Shown: in pieces, positions 48,501-56,345 of the stretch
Numbering within the stretch: position 1 is the stretch's first letter
Layout of the letters: every line of letters starts with the position of its first letter
Assembly: GCF_029227915.1 (NCBI RefSeq)
Contig: NC_079888.1
Location: forward strand, 8,167,001 to 8,231,000
Source: Hydractinia symbiolongicarpus
Taxonomy: Eukaryota > Cnidaria > Hydrozoa > Anthoathecata > Hydractiniidae
Reading direction: 5' to 3'
DNA: 64,000 nucleotides
Position numbers and translations under genes: made by a program
The notes under the pieces: generated by a model
Told to the model about the DNA's origin: nothing
Seen by the model: the letters and a program-made list of their open reading frames with translations, nothing else
Database searches by the model: none

Positions 48501-51500
48501 GTTTGTTTATTCCGAAATCATTAGTGCAGGAAATCATGGAAATAGCACGTCGTTCATGTCTTGGTATAGTAAAATTAAAAAGTTTGCTACGTTGCTAAGT
48601 TTATTGGTACAACATGACAGAGACATCGAAAATCTCATTCAATCATGTCCATCATGTCAAAAGATAGGGAGACACAACAAACCAACACCTGTAAAAATGA
48701 CTGAATTACCGACATCACCATGGTCACACACTGCAGCCGATTTTTATGGCAATTTACCGACAGGTGAGAAAATTCTATTCATTACAGATTTATTTTCGAA
48801 GTTCCCGATTGTTGAAGTTATGAAATCTACGACGTTCAATATTGTATCTACTCGCCTTGATAATCTCTTTTCAATTTTTGGTTATCCCGAAATGATAAAA
48901 ACGGATAATGGACCTCCTTGGGACAGTCATGAAATTGATCTATTTTTTAAATCACGTGGTATTGTACATGACAGTTCAATTACTTATTGGCCCAGAAGCA
49001 ACGGGCAAGCTGAGCGTTTTATGCCAAACTTGAGTAAATTAATCCGTCACTCATTCGACGCTGGTACCGACTGGAAAGATACCTTACGAGCAATGCTCCT
49101 GAATTACCGAAACTGCGTTCATCCAACAACAAACGAAAAACCTTCAATATTATTTTTTAGTCGTGAAATCAACACAGGAATACCGACAATGAACAACAAA
49201 ACGTCACCACAGTACGACATCGTCAAACGTCACCACGATACTTACACTCACAAAGCAAAACAAACCGCTGACAAACATTGTCGTCCTGCAATCCCAAACA
49301 AAGTTAACAGCCAAGTCTTCATAAGAAGGGGGGGTGTAAGAAATAACAAATTCCAAACAACATATTTACCAGATATATACACAGTAGTTACAGTCAATGG
49401 TACCCAAATAACATTTAAAAAAACAGAACAAATATCATTATCAAACGCCATATTTCATTTGCAAAACTTGTTTATAACAAAAAAAATGCAACAGATCAGA
49501 AATCCGACACAGTCAACGACGATAATTTAACACGAAAACAATATCCACTGCGATCTAAGAAACAGTAAACATTAATCTAAAACGATAGGGAGATGTTATG
49601 TCGCACATGCTCTATTCGGCATAATACTTTATTGAACTTTATTGTATTGACTCTGACATGTTTCATTTAGTTAAGATTTACGTTATGTTAAGCAAGCACG
49701 TCTCTTTCCTTCTCTCTGCCAACCCACGCAACATAACAACACACTTGGCACAATTTTATGGCTAAAATACTATTAACTTTCATCAAAAATATTTAGCCTC
49801 AACAATTCCTTTTTAAAATATAATTCATGAATAATTAATTAGTTCTGCCGAATATGGTTTAAGTACGCGCTTGGGAAATTGTGCAGAAAGAAATGACGTA
49901 AAGAGAAACGTTAATAACAACAAAGATGGCGCATTATGTAGAAATTTAAGACGATCTTCATTATGCTACACTGCACGAGCTTTAACTTTCGATAGCATTT
50001 TCGTTTTACTTTAAAATGTTCAGACATGCTTGGCGAACCATGCAGCCATGATACGGTGTGTGGAAATCTTTTTATTCGTAATATTTTTCTTTTAACAGTG
50101 TTCGATGCAGCAAGGGATGCTAACAAAGAATCTTTTGAAGAAAACAAAAAGCTATTGTTAAAAAAATAAGAATGAATTAAAAAAGTCCGCACACTGTTTT
50201 AACAGGGTTAAGCCAAGGTTCATTTAAGATCAAAAGCTAATGAAAAATAACGAGATTGTAAAAAGTTGGAGCTTGTAGAAGCCGATTTTTTTCTTGTTTA
50301 TGATACATTTGAAATAGAAATTACTGCTGACTCAGCAATTTTAGTGTTACGTTAAAATCATTTTATGTATTAAGGCCTATATTTTTAGGAAATAGTAAAA
50401 AAATGGTATAAATAAAACACTGAGTAAATAATTCAGCTATTTGGACAGCTAAAAAAAGGCTTATTGCCACCTTAAAAACAAAGTTGATGAGAAAGAAAAG
50501 TTTACCTTTTTGTGTGCAATATTTAAGCCTGCTTCTCACTATGTGCTGACGATGAGCTAACAATAGTTCGCATGACGCGCTAAGACCTTAGCCCATAGTG
50601 TAAACGTAAAAATACCTGCTTATCTCACAGCTGAATTCGCCGTTAGCTCATCGTTAGTTGATTTTTTAATACTTTTTTTAAGCTCACTTTCAGCAATATT
50701 CAAAGGAAGCCGATATAAAATAGCAGTATATTTTCATTGTGAAAGGTTATTTTAAAACTAAAATGGCTGACAAAATTAAAAAAATGTCGTTTAAAGAAGA
50801 AAAAGAAGAGTTGGCGTTAGGATAAAGGTTTTCGCTTCCTTTCTGAGCTAAAGTCAAACCAAGCCTTATGCAAACATTAAATATCATTTTCTTAATCACT
50901 TTGTTCAACCGAAAATAAGAGTTTTATTGTCTACGTAATCACTTCAAGACTCAGGACGCTATTCGAAAAATAAAATTTAGTGAGTGGAGTCATCTTCTGT
51001 ATTCTGTAAGAACTAGTCGTTGCCCGTGGAAAAATCCCCGGGTTCGCCCGTCCTTTACATTTGCCCGTCGCAACAAAGTGAATAAAAATATATCGTATTT
51101 GATATTCGTGTTTCCGTAGCATGATTTACTAACTCAGCGGGGCGTCCGCACAGAGACAGACAGACGACGGCTATTATTATAGAGATTGTTGGGAAAGATC
51201 TATTCAAGCATACGATATCAGGCGCATGTGTACCTTGCCTCGATTACTACGAAAATAAATTACATTATTAAGTAAAGCATTGAGTATAATAATTAAAAAA
51301 AGGTGCTGAATAAAAGTAAAGTAACCAACCGGTGGTCAAAACTAAAAAATAAATGTTGCATTTCTTATGTGCAGTCGTATTCTTCGCGCTAGTGTAACCT
51401 GCATTTTTTTTAATTCGCGACGTATAGTTTTTTTTGTATTTCCCTTATTCGAACGACTACAACGAATAAGTGTAATCCCACTACCTCTTTGTTACCATAA

Positions 51501-52806
51501 AATAATTCTGATTAGAACTTTTTAATTTTCCAGGTCATTAGAAACGTGCCGAAAGTTCCTTAACTTTCAGCATGTTTCTTATGACTTCACGATTTTTTAA
51601 AATTTTTAATGCTTTTCAGCAAGATCTCTGTAAATTTAGAAATTTTTTTTCCAATACTTTACAAAATGCCTGCAATCTGAGCCAAGTCTAACACATCATA
51701 CAAGGTATTTTGTAAAATCGTCACCCATCTTCCATTTGTTTTTTTTTAATGATGTACGCAACAGAGCTTGAATACCATTATTACTCTTTAAAAGCGCGTA
51801 AGAAAGGAGAGTAAGTCGGTGCTCGCTCAAGGAAGATTGAATAGTTTAAAAGATTGAGTTTGAGAAAAAAATGATTGAATATTTTCTCAGTGTTTTCCTC
51901 CATATTTGTTGGTGGTCCAGATTTATTTGGAATGCCAGCATTTCCAGGTTATTTAAACCCTGGGTTAACTACCTAATTTATATTGCTCTTGGCAAAAATC
52001 GTTAAACCTTAATATATACCACTTTTTTCTGTTGCTTTATTTAAACTATTGTCGCATAAGAGCCGTTAAAAAATTGATAAAAACACTAGAAAAAAATTCT
52101 TACCTTCCATGGCAGAAATAAATTTCACTCCGTCGCGGTCGACACTTGTACCCAGATTTCTAAAAAAACTGTTGAGTTTAGGAGAACGTTTAAGAGATTT
52201 TGGGGTGACACTGTATTTGTGGAAATGTGCGGTGATGGGCTGCTTTTCACTATTTCGTATCATTTTCTTCGGCATTGATGAGAGAAAGGAATGATTCCTT
52301 AGCTCTTTTACGTTCCATTTAACCGTGGTGGAATACTCGAAAGAATCTGTTACGATAAGAGGCTTTTGATTCCCTTCAACATGTACAACTAGTGCTTGGA
52401 AGCCACGACAAATACCCAAAACAGGAAACACAACACCAGCTTTATTAGCTTTAATAGAAAGTCGGAAAAGTTTCTTTGTGATCTCGTAATATCCAGAATC
52501 ATTCAAACTATTCGCTGCTCCTGGAAATAGTAAGCCATTTACAGAATTAAAAATATAGTTCACCGTTTCATCCGTCATATTAGGTGATATCGGAACAAGT
52601 CTAGCGACCGTCATTTCGATCAACTTTACATAGCTAGCTGGAACATAATGCTTTCCCACTAGCGCTGGATAGGTTTTTACTAAATCTTCATCTGTAACTT
52701 CCATCACGGCAACGCCAACAATGGGTCGTTCATTAACTTTTTCATTTTTTTGTGAAGTACAAGTTAATAATGCGGATAAGCTTATGAATAAACACAGTGA
52801 GTACAT
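36545..52806 (-). CDS. GGH: Gamma-glutamyl hydrolase gene 2, split by a 15.3-kb transposon-filled intron
   Basis: Exon 1 is 52104-52806 and exon 2 is 36545-36810 (minus strand), joined in phase 1 exactly as in gene 1, giving 322 aa. Signal peptide in about residues 1-17; nucleophile elbow LGICRGFQ (C133); ITAHFHKY; catalytic His in FYGIQFHPEKT (H246). It is clearly a close paralogue of gene 1, differing for example in FPGAANS versus FPGAGNN. Donor GGTAAGAA and acceptor TTTTTTCTAGGT are both good. Between the exons lie a Harbinger transposon, a Copia element inside it, and a gypsy element. No second exon-2 or exon-1 copy exists in the interval, which supports pairing them. The intron is about 70 times longer than that of gene 1; whether splicing is still efficient is unknown. 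Confidence 0.8.
36811..38502. other. Left part of GGH gene 2 intron
   Basis: AT-rich intronic DNA with repeated AGCTAGC words near 37300-37345. From 38280 to 38500 it becomes CG-richer with GACGT/CCGAAC-type words, adjacent to the Harbinger end. No coding frame is supported. Confidence 0.4.
38838..39624 (+). pseudogene. Harbinger Myb/SANT-like DNA-binding protein, disrupted
   Basis: Exon 38838-38875 and a second exon from 39023 (GT/AG, in phase) give MGENSVQQQSKNRKMCWTSE and onward: a W-S-EHEVMFFREVLVADLFSKKDGS Myb-like helix block typical of the Harbinger companion protein that carries the transposase to DNA ends. It is followed after a frameshift (near 39140) by IAANLNKGEML...VDQRALRNNLKKLL, then a TGA and another frameshift (near 39290). 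The last part (39373-39630) encodes ETPKKRSSGGDTIAYLREKS and a charged coiled-coil tail. The Copia insertion at 39624/39625 cuts off the last few codons; the frame would otherwise close at 42841. Confidence 0.75.
39625..39902 (-). repeat. Copia 3' LTR
   Basis: 278 bp, TGTTGAAATGT...TTTTCAACA. Contains repeated TCTAGAA/GTTCTAG words. Identical on inspection to 42538-42815. Confidence 0.92.
39903..39914 (-). promoter_or_regulatory. Copia polypurine tract
   Basis: Minus-strand GTGAGGAGGAG lies immediately before the 3' LTR, the expected place and composition for the plus-strand primer. Confidence 0.6.
39910..40010 (-). pseudogene. Copia pol C-terminal remnant
   Basis: Minus strand encodes GDMIADIMTKGIGRVQFDKL and a short tail ending in TGA at 39910-39912. 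This is the very C-terminus of Copia RNase H/pol (the ADIMTK block). It sits a few codons beyond the stop of the main ORF in a different frame, which places the internal deletion at about 40000-40020. Confidence 0.75.
40002..42365 (-). CDS. Copia Gag-protease-integrase polyprotein (787 aa, RT deleted)
   Basis: Intact ORF. Residues ~1-200 are a UBN2-type Gag (LNGTNYATWKVQCRMALIKD; LVTALEASAEVPKLE). A CCHC zinc knuckle CYHCGKIGHVKRYC lies at about 220-235. The aspartic protease motif WIVDSGATCHMC is at about 288-300, and the pre-integrase zinc finger (HRRYGHLGVQNLKRLA...CEPCIDGK) at about 430-475. The integrase core has D in FIDDKSR, D in FRTDNGGEY and E in GVAERMNRT; the FGCDAYAHVP and VFLGYGDGIKGYRLYD blocks follow. 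The protein stops just where the reverse transcriptase (usual YVDD) should start. Integrase and protease motifs are complete, so the product may still be made even though the element cannot copy itself. Confidence 0.93.
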   Translation of the reverse strand: MNTEQMAMESTKVLIKPLNGTNYATWKVQCRMALIKDGLWGIVDGRENAPTEEREIPKFNLRRDRALATIVLSVEPTLLYLLGPDPEDPTEVWKKLADQFQKKTWSNKLTLRRKLYDLKLKDEQSVQKHVKALTEIFDELAIIGDPLDDESKVVHLLASLPDSYDMLVTALEASAEVPKLEVVTERLLHEESKRKDKDTLETNVKAMTSNHGKPRKGPRCYHCGKIGHVKRYCKELTKKFERQTPSTYGKNRMKPQNVCTAEEEEDDDEEIISLVAENTLAVKGKSNWIVDSGATCHMCNEEELFEEISSLEIPQDITVGDGYSVQAIGKGTVTLEMNISENRNVVCKLSDVLFVPQLSYNLLSVSKAATNGKKFQFEDFKCDIVDAKHGIIGTATKHGNLYHLNCNGLRNKKNHTVMKCDNNATTKEEIWHRRYGHLGVQNLKRLARDKLVKGFDYDATKKPTFCEPCIDGKQSKIPFPKTGGDRSKNLLGIIHSDVCGKIETKSLSGAEYFVTFIDDKSRYVWVYVMKHKSEVFENFKEWKATVEKSTGIQIKTFRTDNGGEYTSKEFEDYLKKEGIHHELTIPKTPQQNGVAERMNRTLMESVRSMLADSKLPKRFWAEALATATYLRNRCPTTAVKGKTPFEVLTGKKPNVENLRIFGCDAYAHVPKDERKKLDSKTKKSVFLGYGDGIKGYRLYDNDKKRVFYSRNVTFNEICGELKDDRDIDEPKVEIELQPREENTYNQIQEEQERQVRERRPPDRYGECVYITQEEDPNTFSKAIKVEI
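42523..42537 (-). promoter_or_regulatory. Copia primer-binding site for initiator tRNA-Met anticodon arm
   Basis: The plus-strand bases CTGGGCCCATAACC abutting the 5' LTR equal the anticodon stem-loop of initiator tRNA-Met (GGGC-CAT-AACC). The minus-strand RNA would therefore pair with a cleaved half-tRNA, as known for Drosophila copia, instead of a tRNA 3' end. Confidence 0.7.
42538..42815 (-). repeat. Copia 5' LTR
   Basis: 278 bp; see the 3' LTR. Identity of the pair means insertion too recent for visible divergence, in contrast to the decayed Harbinger host element. Confidence 0.92.
42950..44037 (-). pseudogene. PIF/Harbinger transposase (HARBI1-like nuclease), broken
   Basis: Starts at 44037 with a helical N-terminal region (FRLMKNDILRLVRALNMP; LEALCVVLSRLTYPCRY). 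The DDE nuclease shows FIDGTVRACCRP (first Asp), LEGKRHDCALLAM, GDPAYPLRRHLLSPY (second Asp) and ARVSVEWVFGGI (Glu). A run of 14 G (plus-strand C, 43507-43520) inserts four Gly just before the first catalytic motif without breaking the frame. One frameshift lies near 43440 (before GHKRHHALKYQAVS) and an in-frame TGA at 43325-43327, so the gene is dead. It converges with the Myb-like gene of the same element. Confidence 0.85.
44198..44659. other. Intronic spacer between Harbinger and gypsy
   Basis: Starts with a second GGGACCTTACGGTAATATGC end-like sequence at 44210, the same as the Harbinger left end and in the same orientation, so another Harbinger-family remnant may begin here. No coding frame. 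Confidence 0.4.
44660..44803 (+). repeat. Gypsy 5' LTR
   Basis: 144 bp, TGTTATGTCGCAC...CAACATAACA. Differs from the 3' LTR mainly around positions 35-50 and at ATATCTTA versus ATGTTTCA. Confidence 0.92.
44804..45939 (+). pseudogene. Gypsy gag and protease
   Basis: A purine-rich ATTGGCGACGAGAATTTTGT directly follows the LTR and probably includes the primer-binding site. Gag begins near the ATG at 44833 but suffers an early frameshift (about 44895). From there KKWQSYLEEFELFITASGVS leads into a capsid region (RFVFKSARQEVSESCSSYI). Two CCHC knuckles (CFKCGEHFTPNHQKMC, CYNCGKSNHLSKVC) are followed by the aspartic protease motif IIDSGADINIID. The frame ends at 45939, short of the RT, by a further shift. 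Confidence 0.85.
46334..47446 (+). pseudogene. Gypsy reverse transcriptase and RNase H
   Basis: FSKIDLREAYTQIKLDEES (palm Asp), YKFNRLIYGISDAGDIFQ, and the active site block CISDDIIVYSKN (SDD in place of the common YxDD). The connection GFKVNGSKCLIGKSTISFFG, a short-linker LSSFLGLxxYMSRFI equivalent, and RNase H with LWVDASNYAIGGIL (Asp), EKESLAVVHAVSKW (Glu) and VIVDYNPLKFIL (Asp) follow. The frame ends with ISRIRKN and then runs into an inserted repeat, whose sequence supplies the last ~20 spurious codons. Confidence 0.88.
47385..48323. repeat. Repeat element X, copy 1 (inside gypsy pol)
   Basis: Bounded on the left by AAGCCCTGGGGGCTCTAAGA and on the right by GCCTTCGGGCGCGGAAATTCA, whose inner parts (AATTTCCGC / GCGGAAATT) are inverted repeats. 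The middle has four tandem 128-bp units, marked by AGCATACTTTTTTT at 47705, 47833, 47961 and 48089. The same sequence reappears at 54130-57982. It interrupts the gypsy ORF between RNase H and integrase, so it inserted after the retrotransposon. No coding capacity. Confidence 0.75.
48344..49530 (+). pseudogene. Gypsy integrase
   Basis: Two frames (48344-48598 and 48556-49530) overlap, with a frameshift near 48575. The HHCC finger region (NGIILRRNRLFIPKSL...SCPSCQK) precedes the catalytic core: AADFYGNLPTG (Asp), IKTDNGPPWDS (Asp) and SNGQAERFMPNL (Glu). The C-terminal segment contains INTGIPTMNNK and a basic tail. Confidence 0.88.
49594..49738 (+). repeat. Gypsy 3' LTR
   Basis: 145 bp, preceded by the purine run AACGATAGGGAGA (polypurine tract). 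Confidence 0.92.
49744..51011. other. GGH gene 2 intron, right part
   Basis: No supported coding gene. A short frame after TTTTCTTTTAACAG (50099-50169, + strand) could be a chance exon-like sequence. Confidence 0.35.
51012..51185 (-). mobile_element. Helentron-like non-autonomous element (ACTAGT...hairpin...GTCT repeats)
   Basis: Plus strand: ACTAGTCGTTGCCCGTGG then AAAAATCCCCGGG (hairpin), GTCGCAACAAAGTGAATAAA, CGTGTTTCCGTAGC, then GAGACAGACAGACGACGGCT and ATTATTATAGAGATT. Read on the minus strand, this gives a TCTATAATAATAGCCG start, GTCTGTCTGTCTC tetramers and a CCACGGG hairpin just before CTAGT. This order (TC start, GTCY microsatellite, 3' hairpin, CTAGT end) is that of Helentron-associated elements (HINE/DINE). 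No flanking duplication is seen, as expected for rolling-circle elements. Confidence 0.5.
51186..52103. other. Intronic DNA next to GGH gene 2 exon 1
   Basis: AT-rich, no supported feature other than the splice donor at 52103 (minus strand). Confidence 0.4.
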
Positions 52807-52833
52807 AATTTTTAACTAAATTCTATCTAGATG

Positions 52834-52850
52834 AATACTTCTTTTAGTCT
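52834..52850 (-). promoter_or_regulatory. Conserved 5'-proximal block of GGH gene 2
   Basis: AGACTAAAAGAAGTATT on the minus strand, about 28-44 bp before the start codon, matching the block upstream of gene 1 with one base missing. Confidence 0.35.
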
Positions 52851-53250
52851 GAAATGAGTACATTTGACACCTGAAAAAGATAATGCGTGAGAGATTTTTT
52901 TGTTTTTGATAGAGGTACACGCTTCAGTTATGTTATGCAGAAGTAAAATTATTATCGAACCTAAACTAGTCTTTTAATTTTCACTTCTCACATCAGCATT
53001 TCATTTTACAGTTGATTTATTTTTACTTTACATCTTATTATTCTTATTACTATTATGTCAGGTCGTTTAAGCTGCCTTTTATTTGTTTTGCTTTGTTTAT
53101 TTTTTTTTTGAGAATCTATTAACAAATATGCCTCTTACTGGCAGCATGCCTCAGTTATATTATACAGAAGAGGAGGAAGTAAAGAAAATCGCACTATTTA
53201 ACGGCGTTTTTTCTGTTATATACTTTTATTTCTATTTTTAATTTCACTTT
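52851..53250. other. Upstream region of GGH gene 2
   Basis: AT-rich, no gene. Presumably contains the promoter of gene 2 (minus strand). Confidence 0.35.
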
Positions 53251-53376
53251 CTCTATCTATATTATAATATCCGTATACGTCTGTCCGTCTGTCACGCAAA
53301 ATGGTAGCTTGGCTACGCAATGCGGTATAAAAAGGCCGGGCAAACCTGTGGATTTTTCCACGGGCTAACGACTAGT
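53251..53376 (+). mobile_element. Helentron-like short element
   Basis: TCTATCTATATTATAATATC start, GTCTGTCCGTCTGTC, then CCTGTGGATTTTTCCACGGG hairpin and GCTAACGACTAGT end. Same family as 51012-51185, opposite orientation. Confidence 0.5.
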
Positions 53377-53429
53377 TTTATCAAATACAATATGACACGA
53401 CATTGATCTGTTATGAACACACAGACAAG

Positions 53430-53575
53430 TAACTGGACGGGTGTAGATGAGTAACTAGACGAGTTCAATTGAGTCACTGGACTAGTTTAGATGAGTGTAG
53501 ACCAGTCACTGGACGAGTGTAGACGAGTTACTGAACGATTGAAGACGAGACACTGGGACGAACATAACGGAGTAT
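53430..53575. repeat. Degenerate ~24-bp tandem repeat
   Basis: Units of the type GAGT(C/A)ACTGGACGAGTGTAGA are repeated about six times with drift. No coding frame. Confidence 0.65.
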
Positions 53576-54129
53576 GCAAGAGGTTAAATTGTTATTCAGT
53601 GGAAAACTAAACTCCGATACAAAATAGGGTCGGTTTTGAAGGTTTTCGTGAATTTCAAGACCCTTTGCCCGAGGTTGTGAAAAATTTCTGCACGACTTTA
53701 AAGACATTAAGCTGTTTATTTCCTACGTGTTAAGTCCAAAACATTTGAGACTGAAAATCTTCGAGGTTTTTTTAATGTATACACTTTGGGACATATTTAA
53801 ACCTGACTTCAGAAGAAGAACCAAACATGAAAGAACCGAATTCCACAACTAAGTTTTTCTTTATCGCGAATGTTAAAACGGCCTCTTCTGCGATACCATT
53901 GAGATAGAGAATATAAAATCCAAAGAGGGACAAAATAAGATTTATCCGATAAAAAGGTTTTCATTGCTGATTGTTAAAAACTGAATAATCAAAATTCCTT
54001 GTCCATATGTAGAGATCTGTATCTACTTTGTTAATAAGAAAACATTAAAATTTTCTTGAAACATACATAGGTTCTTAGTATAATTTTTCTTACCACAAGG
54101 AACCGGAATAGTTAGGTTAAAAAAAAACA
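53576..54129. other. Intergenic, nothing recognised
   Basis: No supported feature. Confidence 0.35.
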
Positions 54130-54554
54130 AGAAGCCCTGGAGGCACTAAGAATTTCCGCTCGCTACCAAAATATTTAATGACAACCTGTTAATTCGTTGT
54201 GTTATCGTGCCAAACATTCGAAGAGGTTTGGTGCATGAAGCTCTGAAGATAAAGCACGCAAGTCACATTATATCTTGCAACAAACGCAAACAAAACGAAA
54301 CGTGTCATAATAAACTCACATTTTAAAAGAAATTGCTAACAAAAAATACAGCCTATCCAGGGGCGGATCTAGGGTTAGGCAGCCTAGGCAATTGCCTAAG
54401 CCTAGTTTTGTGAACTAGAAAAAAAATAATCTATAAAAAAAACTAAATTATTTTTATCAATTTATTTTTGGCATCCGCCGATTTCGACTATGACGATGCG
54501 CGGCGTGCGTGTTTTATTTTACTCAAATAAGCAAACCCGGGGCGATCTTAGGCA

Positions 54555-54745
54555 AAATGTCTATTCGCCTAAAACGTCCGCGGGTTTTAAAGTTCCGAAT
54601 GAATGAAAATCACAGATGGAAGAAAAAACGCCTAAAACGTCCGCGGGTTTTCAAGTTCCAATGAATGAAATTCTGGAATGTGAAGAAAAAACGCCTAAAA
54701 CGTCCGTGGGTTTTAAAGTTTAAACGCCTAAAACGACCACGGGTA
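54555..54745. repeat. Tandem GCCTAAAACGTCCGCGGGTT repeat
   Basis: Four copies of CGCCTAAAACG(T/A)CC(G/A)(C/T)GGGTTTTAAAG-like units spaced about 60-66 bp, interleaved with GAATGAATGAAAAT. Confidence 0.75.
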
Positions 54746-55999
54746 CGGTTACATGGAGTGGATGTTTCTTTTTCAACATGGTTTACCTGGATCAGGTCCA
54801 ATTGCAGGGAGCACTTCAAATGTCTAGAATATTAAAGCAATTGTATGCCACCTAAGTTAAATAAAGAAGTTTTGAATTTGGAAACCTTTTCAGATATTGA
54901 AAGGATTGGAAATGCTGGAGAGAAGTATTTTGGCCACGTGTGCCGTGTTGTTGTCTCAAACCAAACCTTTATCTTCCTCTGCAAGAGACAATAAATTCAG
55001 TAATACTTGAAATATTTTAGTTTTAGCTGCTCCTGAAATTTAGGCACTTTTGTGTCAAGAACTATTCTTAAAAGTGGTAAACCACCAGATGTTCTTACAA
55101 AACGTGTAATTTAAATCTTTTTCTTATCAAAACAAAAGGTTTTAACTTGGCCTTGATCAAATGCATTGTTTATAAACATAAAAGCCCAATGCTAAACGAG
55201 ATAGCTAACTGAGGCAGTTTATGTCAACACTGTCTTGGCGGTCGAGAGATGTTTTGATGTGTATGTTAAATTCGGTATAGAGTATTACTAGCTACCTGTA
55301 TGTGTATTAGTTGGAATTTTGTTAGTTTTTTTTCTTTAACGTCTTAAGGGTCACTGGCTTCGTGTAGGCTTTGTGTAGCCGTTTATGCAACTGTGTATCT
55401 TTGTTTCTGTTAGGGAGAGAATACATTCTTGTAAGATAACTAAGGGACAGCTCTTTCATGAACGCAAAAGTCCAAGCTAAATGTTAATAGATCTGCAGAT
55501 CCCCTTTCCCTCCCCTAAACATCAAATCAGAAAAGGTAATCTTTGAATGTTGTCAGTCCTTGAAACCATAAGCACTCGGCCATGTGTCCCTGCTAAGCAG
55601 GTAGACACTAAAAGTTATTAATACTTTCTGTTCTCTAAGAAATCGATGTATACAGTATGAGATATAATTAAACGGCAAAGGATTCTACCTCGTCCCACCG
55701 CCAAATTTATACGCTTAGCATATACTTTTTTATTGTGATTGTCCCTAAGAACTTTGACTTTGTGGGAACTTTTAAACAGTGCATTTTATATGCAACATCC
55801 CACTGCTCATTTTAAAACTTTTAAGAACACGAGAAGATCTCTTTGACTTTCCCATGTTACTTTTAATTGTAATAAAATTGCTAAAAACAAAAAATGAAGC
55901 AATACCTAATCTAAGAATAGTCCAAGTTTGTTTTATAATATTTCTTATTCTCATCTTGCTGAGCAATACAACGTATATAATTTTGTTTTAGGATAAGAT

Positions 56000-56345
56000 A
56001 TTTTGATGTCACCCTGGTACCTAAGATGAATATTCTTCTAACAACGAAAATCACCATCAATTAAAAGAACACAGATTTGTTAATCCTTATAATATTGGAA
56101 AACTGTAAACAATAGATATATATCTGGTATAATCCACAAAGTTGTGTTTCATAAGAGGAACTAAGAAGGTGAAAAAAATCAATCAAAATAACTTGTATTT
56201 TGATGTCACCCTGGTACCTATGATGAATATTCAAGTAAATAACACAGAAGATTTGTTCTGAATCCTTATAATATTGGAAAACTGTAAACAATGGATATAT
56301 ATCTGGTATAATCCACAAAGTTGGTGAAAAAAATCAATCAAAATA
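56000..56345. repeat. Two-copy ~195-bp tandem duplication
   Basis: TTTTGATGTCACCCTGGTAC ... GGAAAACTGTAAACAATRGA ... GGTATAATCCACAAAGTTG occurs twice, with small indels, inside element Y. Confidence 0.75.

Larger units (their letters stand above)
44660..49738 (+). mobile_element. Gypsy (Ty3-like) LTR retrotransposon, decayed and interrupted
   Basis: 5,079 bp between short LTRs (144 and 145 bp), flanked by the 5-bp duplication ACACA (44655-44659, 49739-49743). The order gag, protease, RT, RNase H, integrase identifies Ty3/gypsy. ORFs are broken by frameshifts, and a foreign ~0.94-kb repeat (47385-48323) sits between RNase H and integrase. The LTRs differ at several positions, so it is older than the Copia element. 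Confidence 0.93.

Noticed and set aside
50099-50169. Exon-like sequence after TTTTCTTTTAACAG encoding FDAARDANKESFEENKKLLL and a stop
   Set aside because: No upstream exon in a compatible phase was found; it lies antisense in the GGH intron and is very short.
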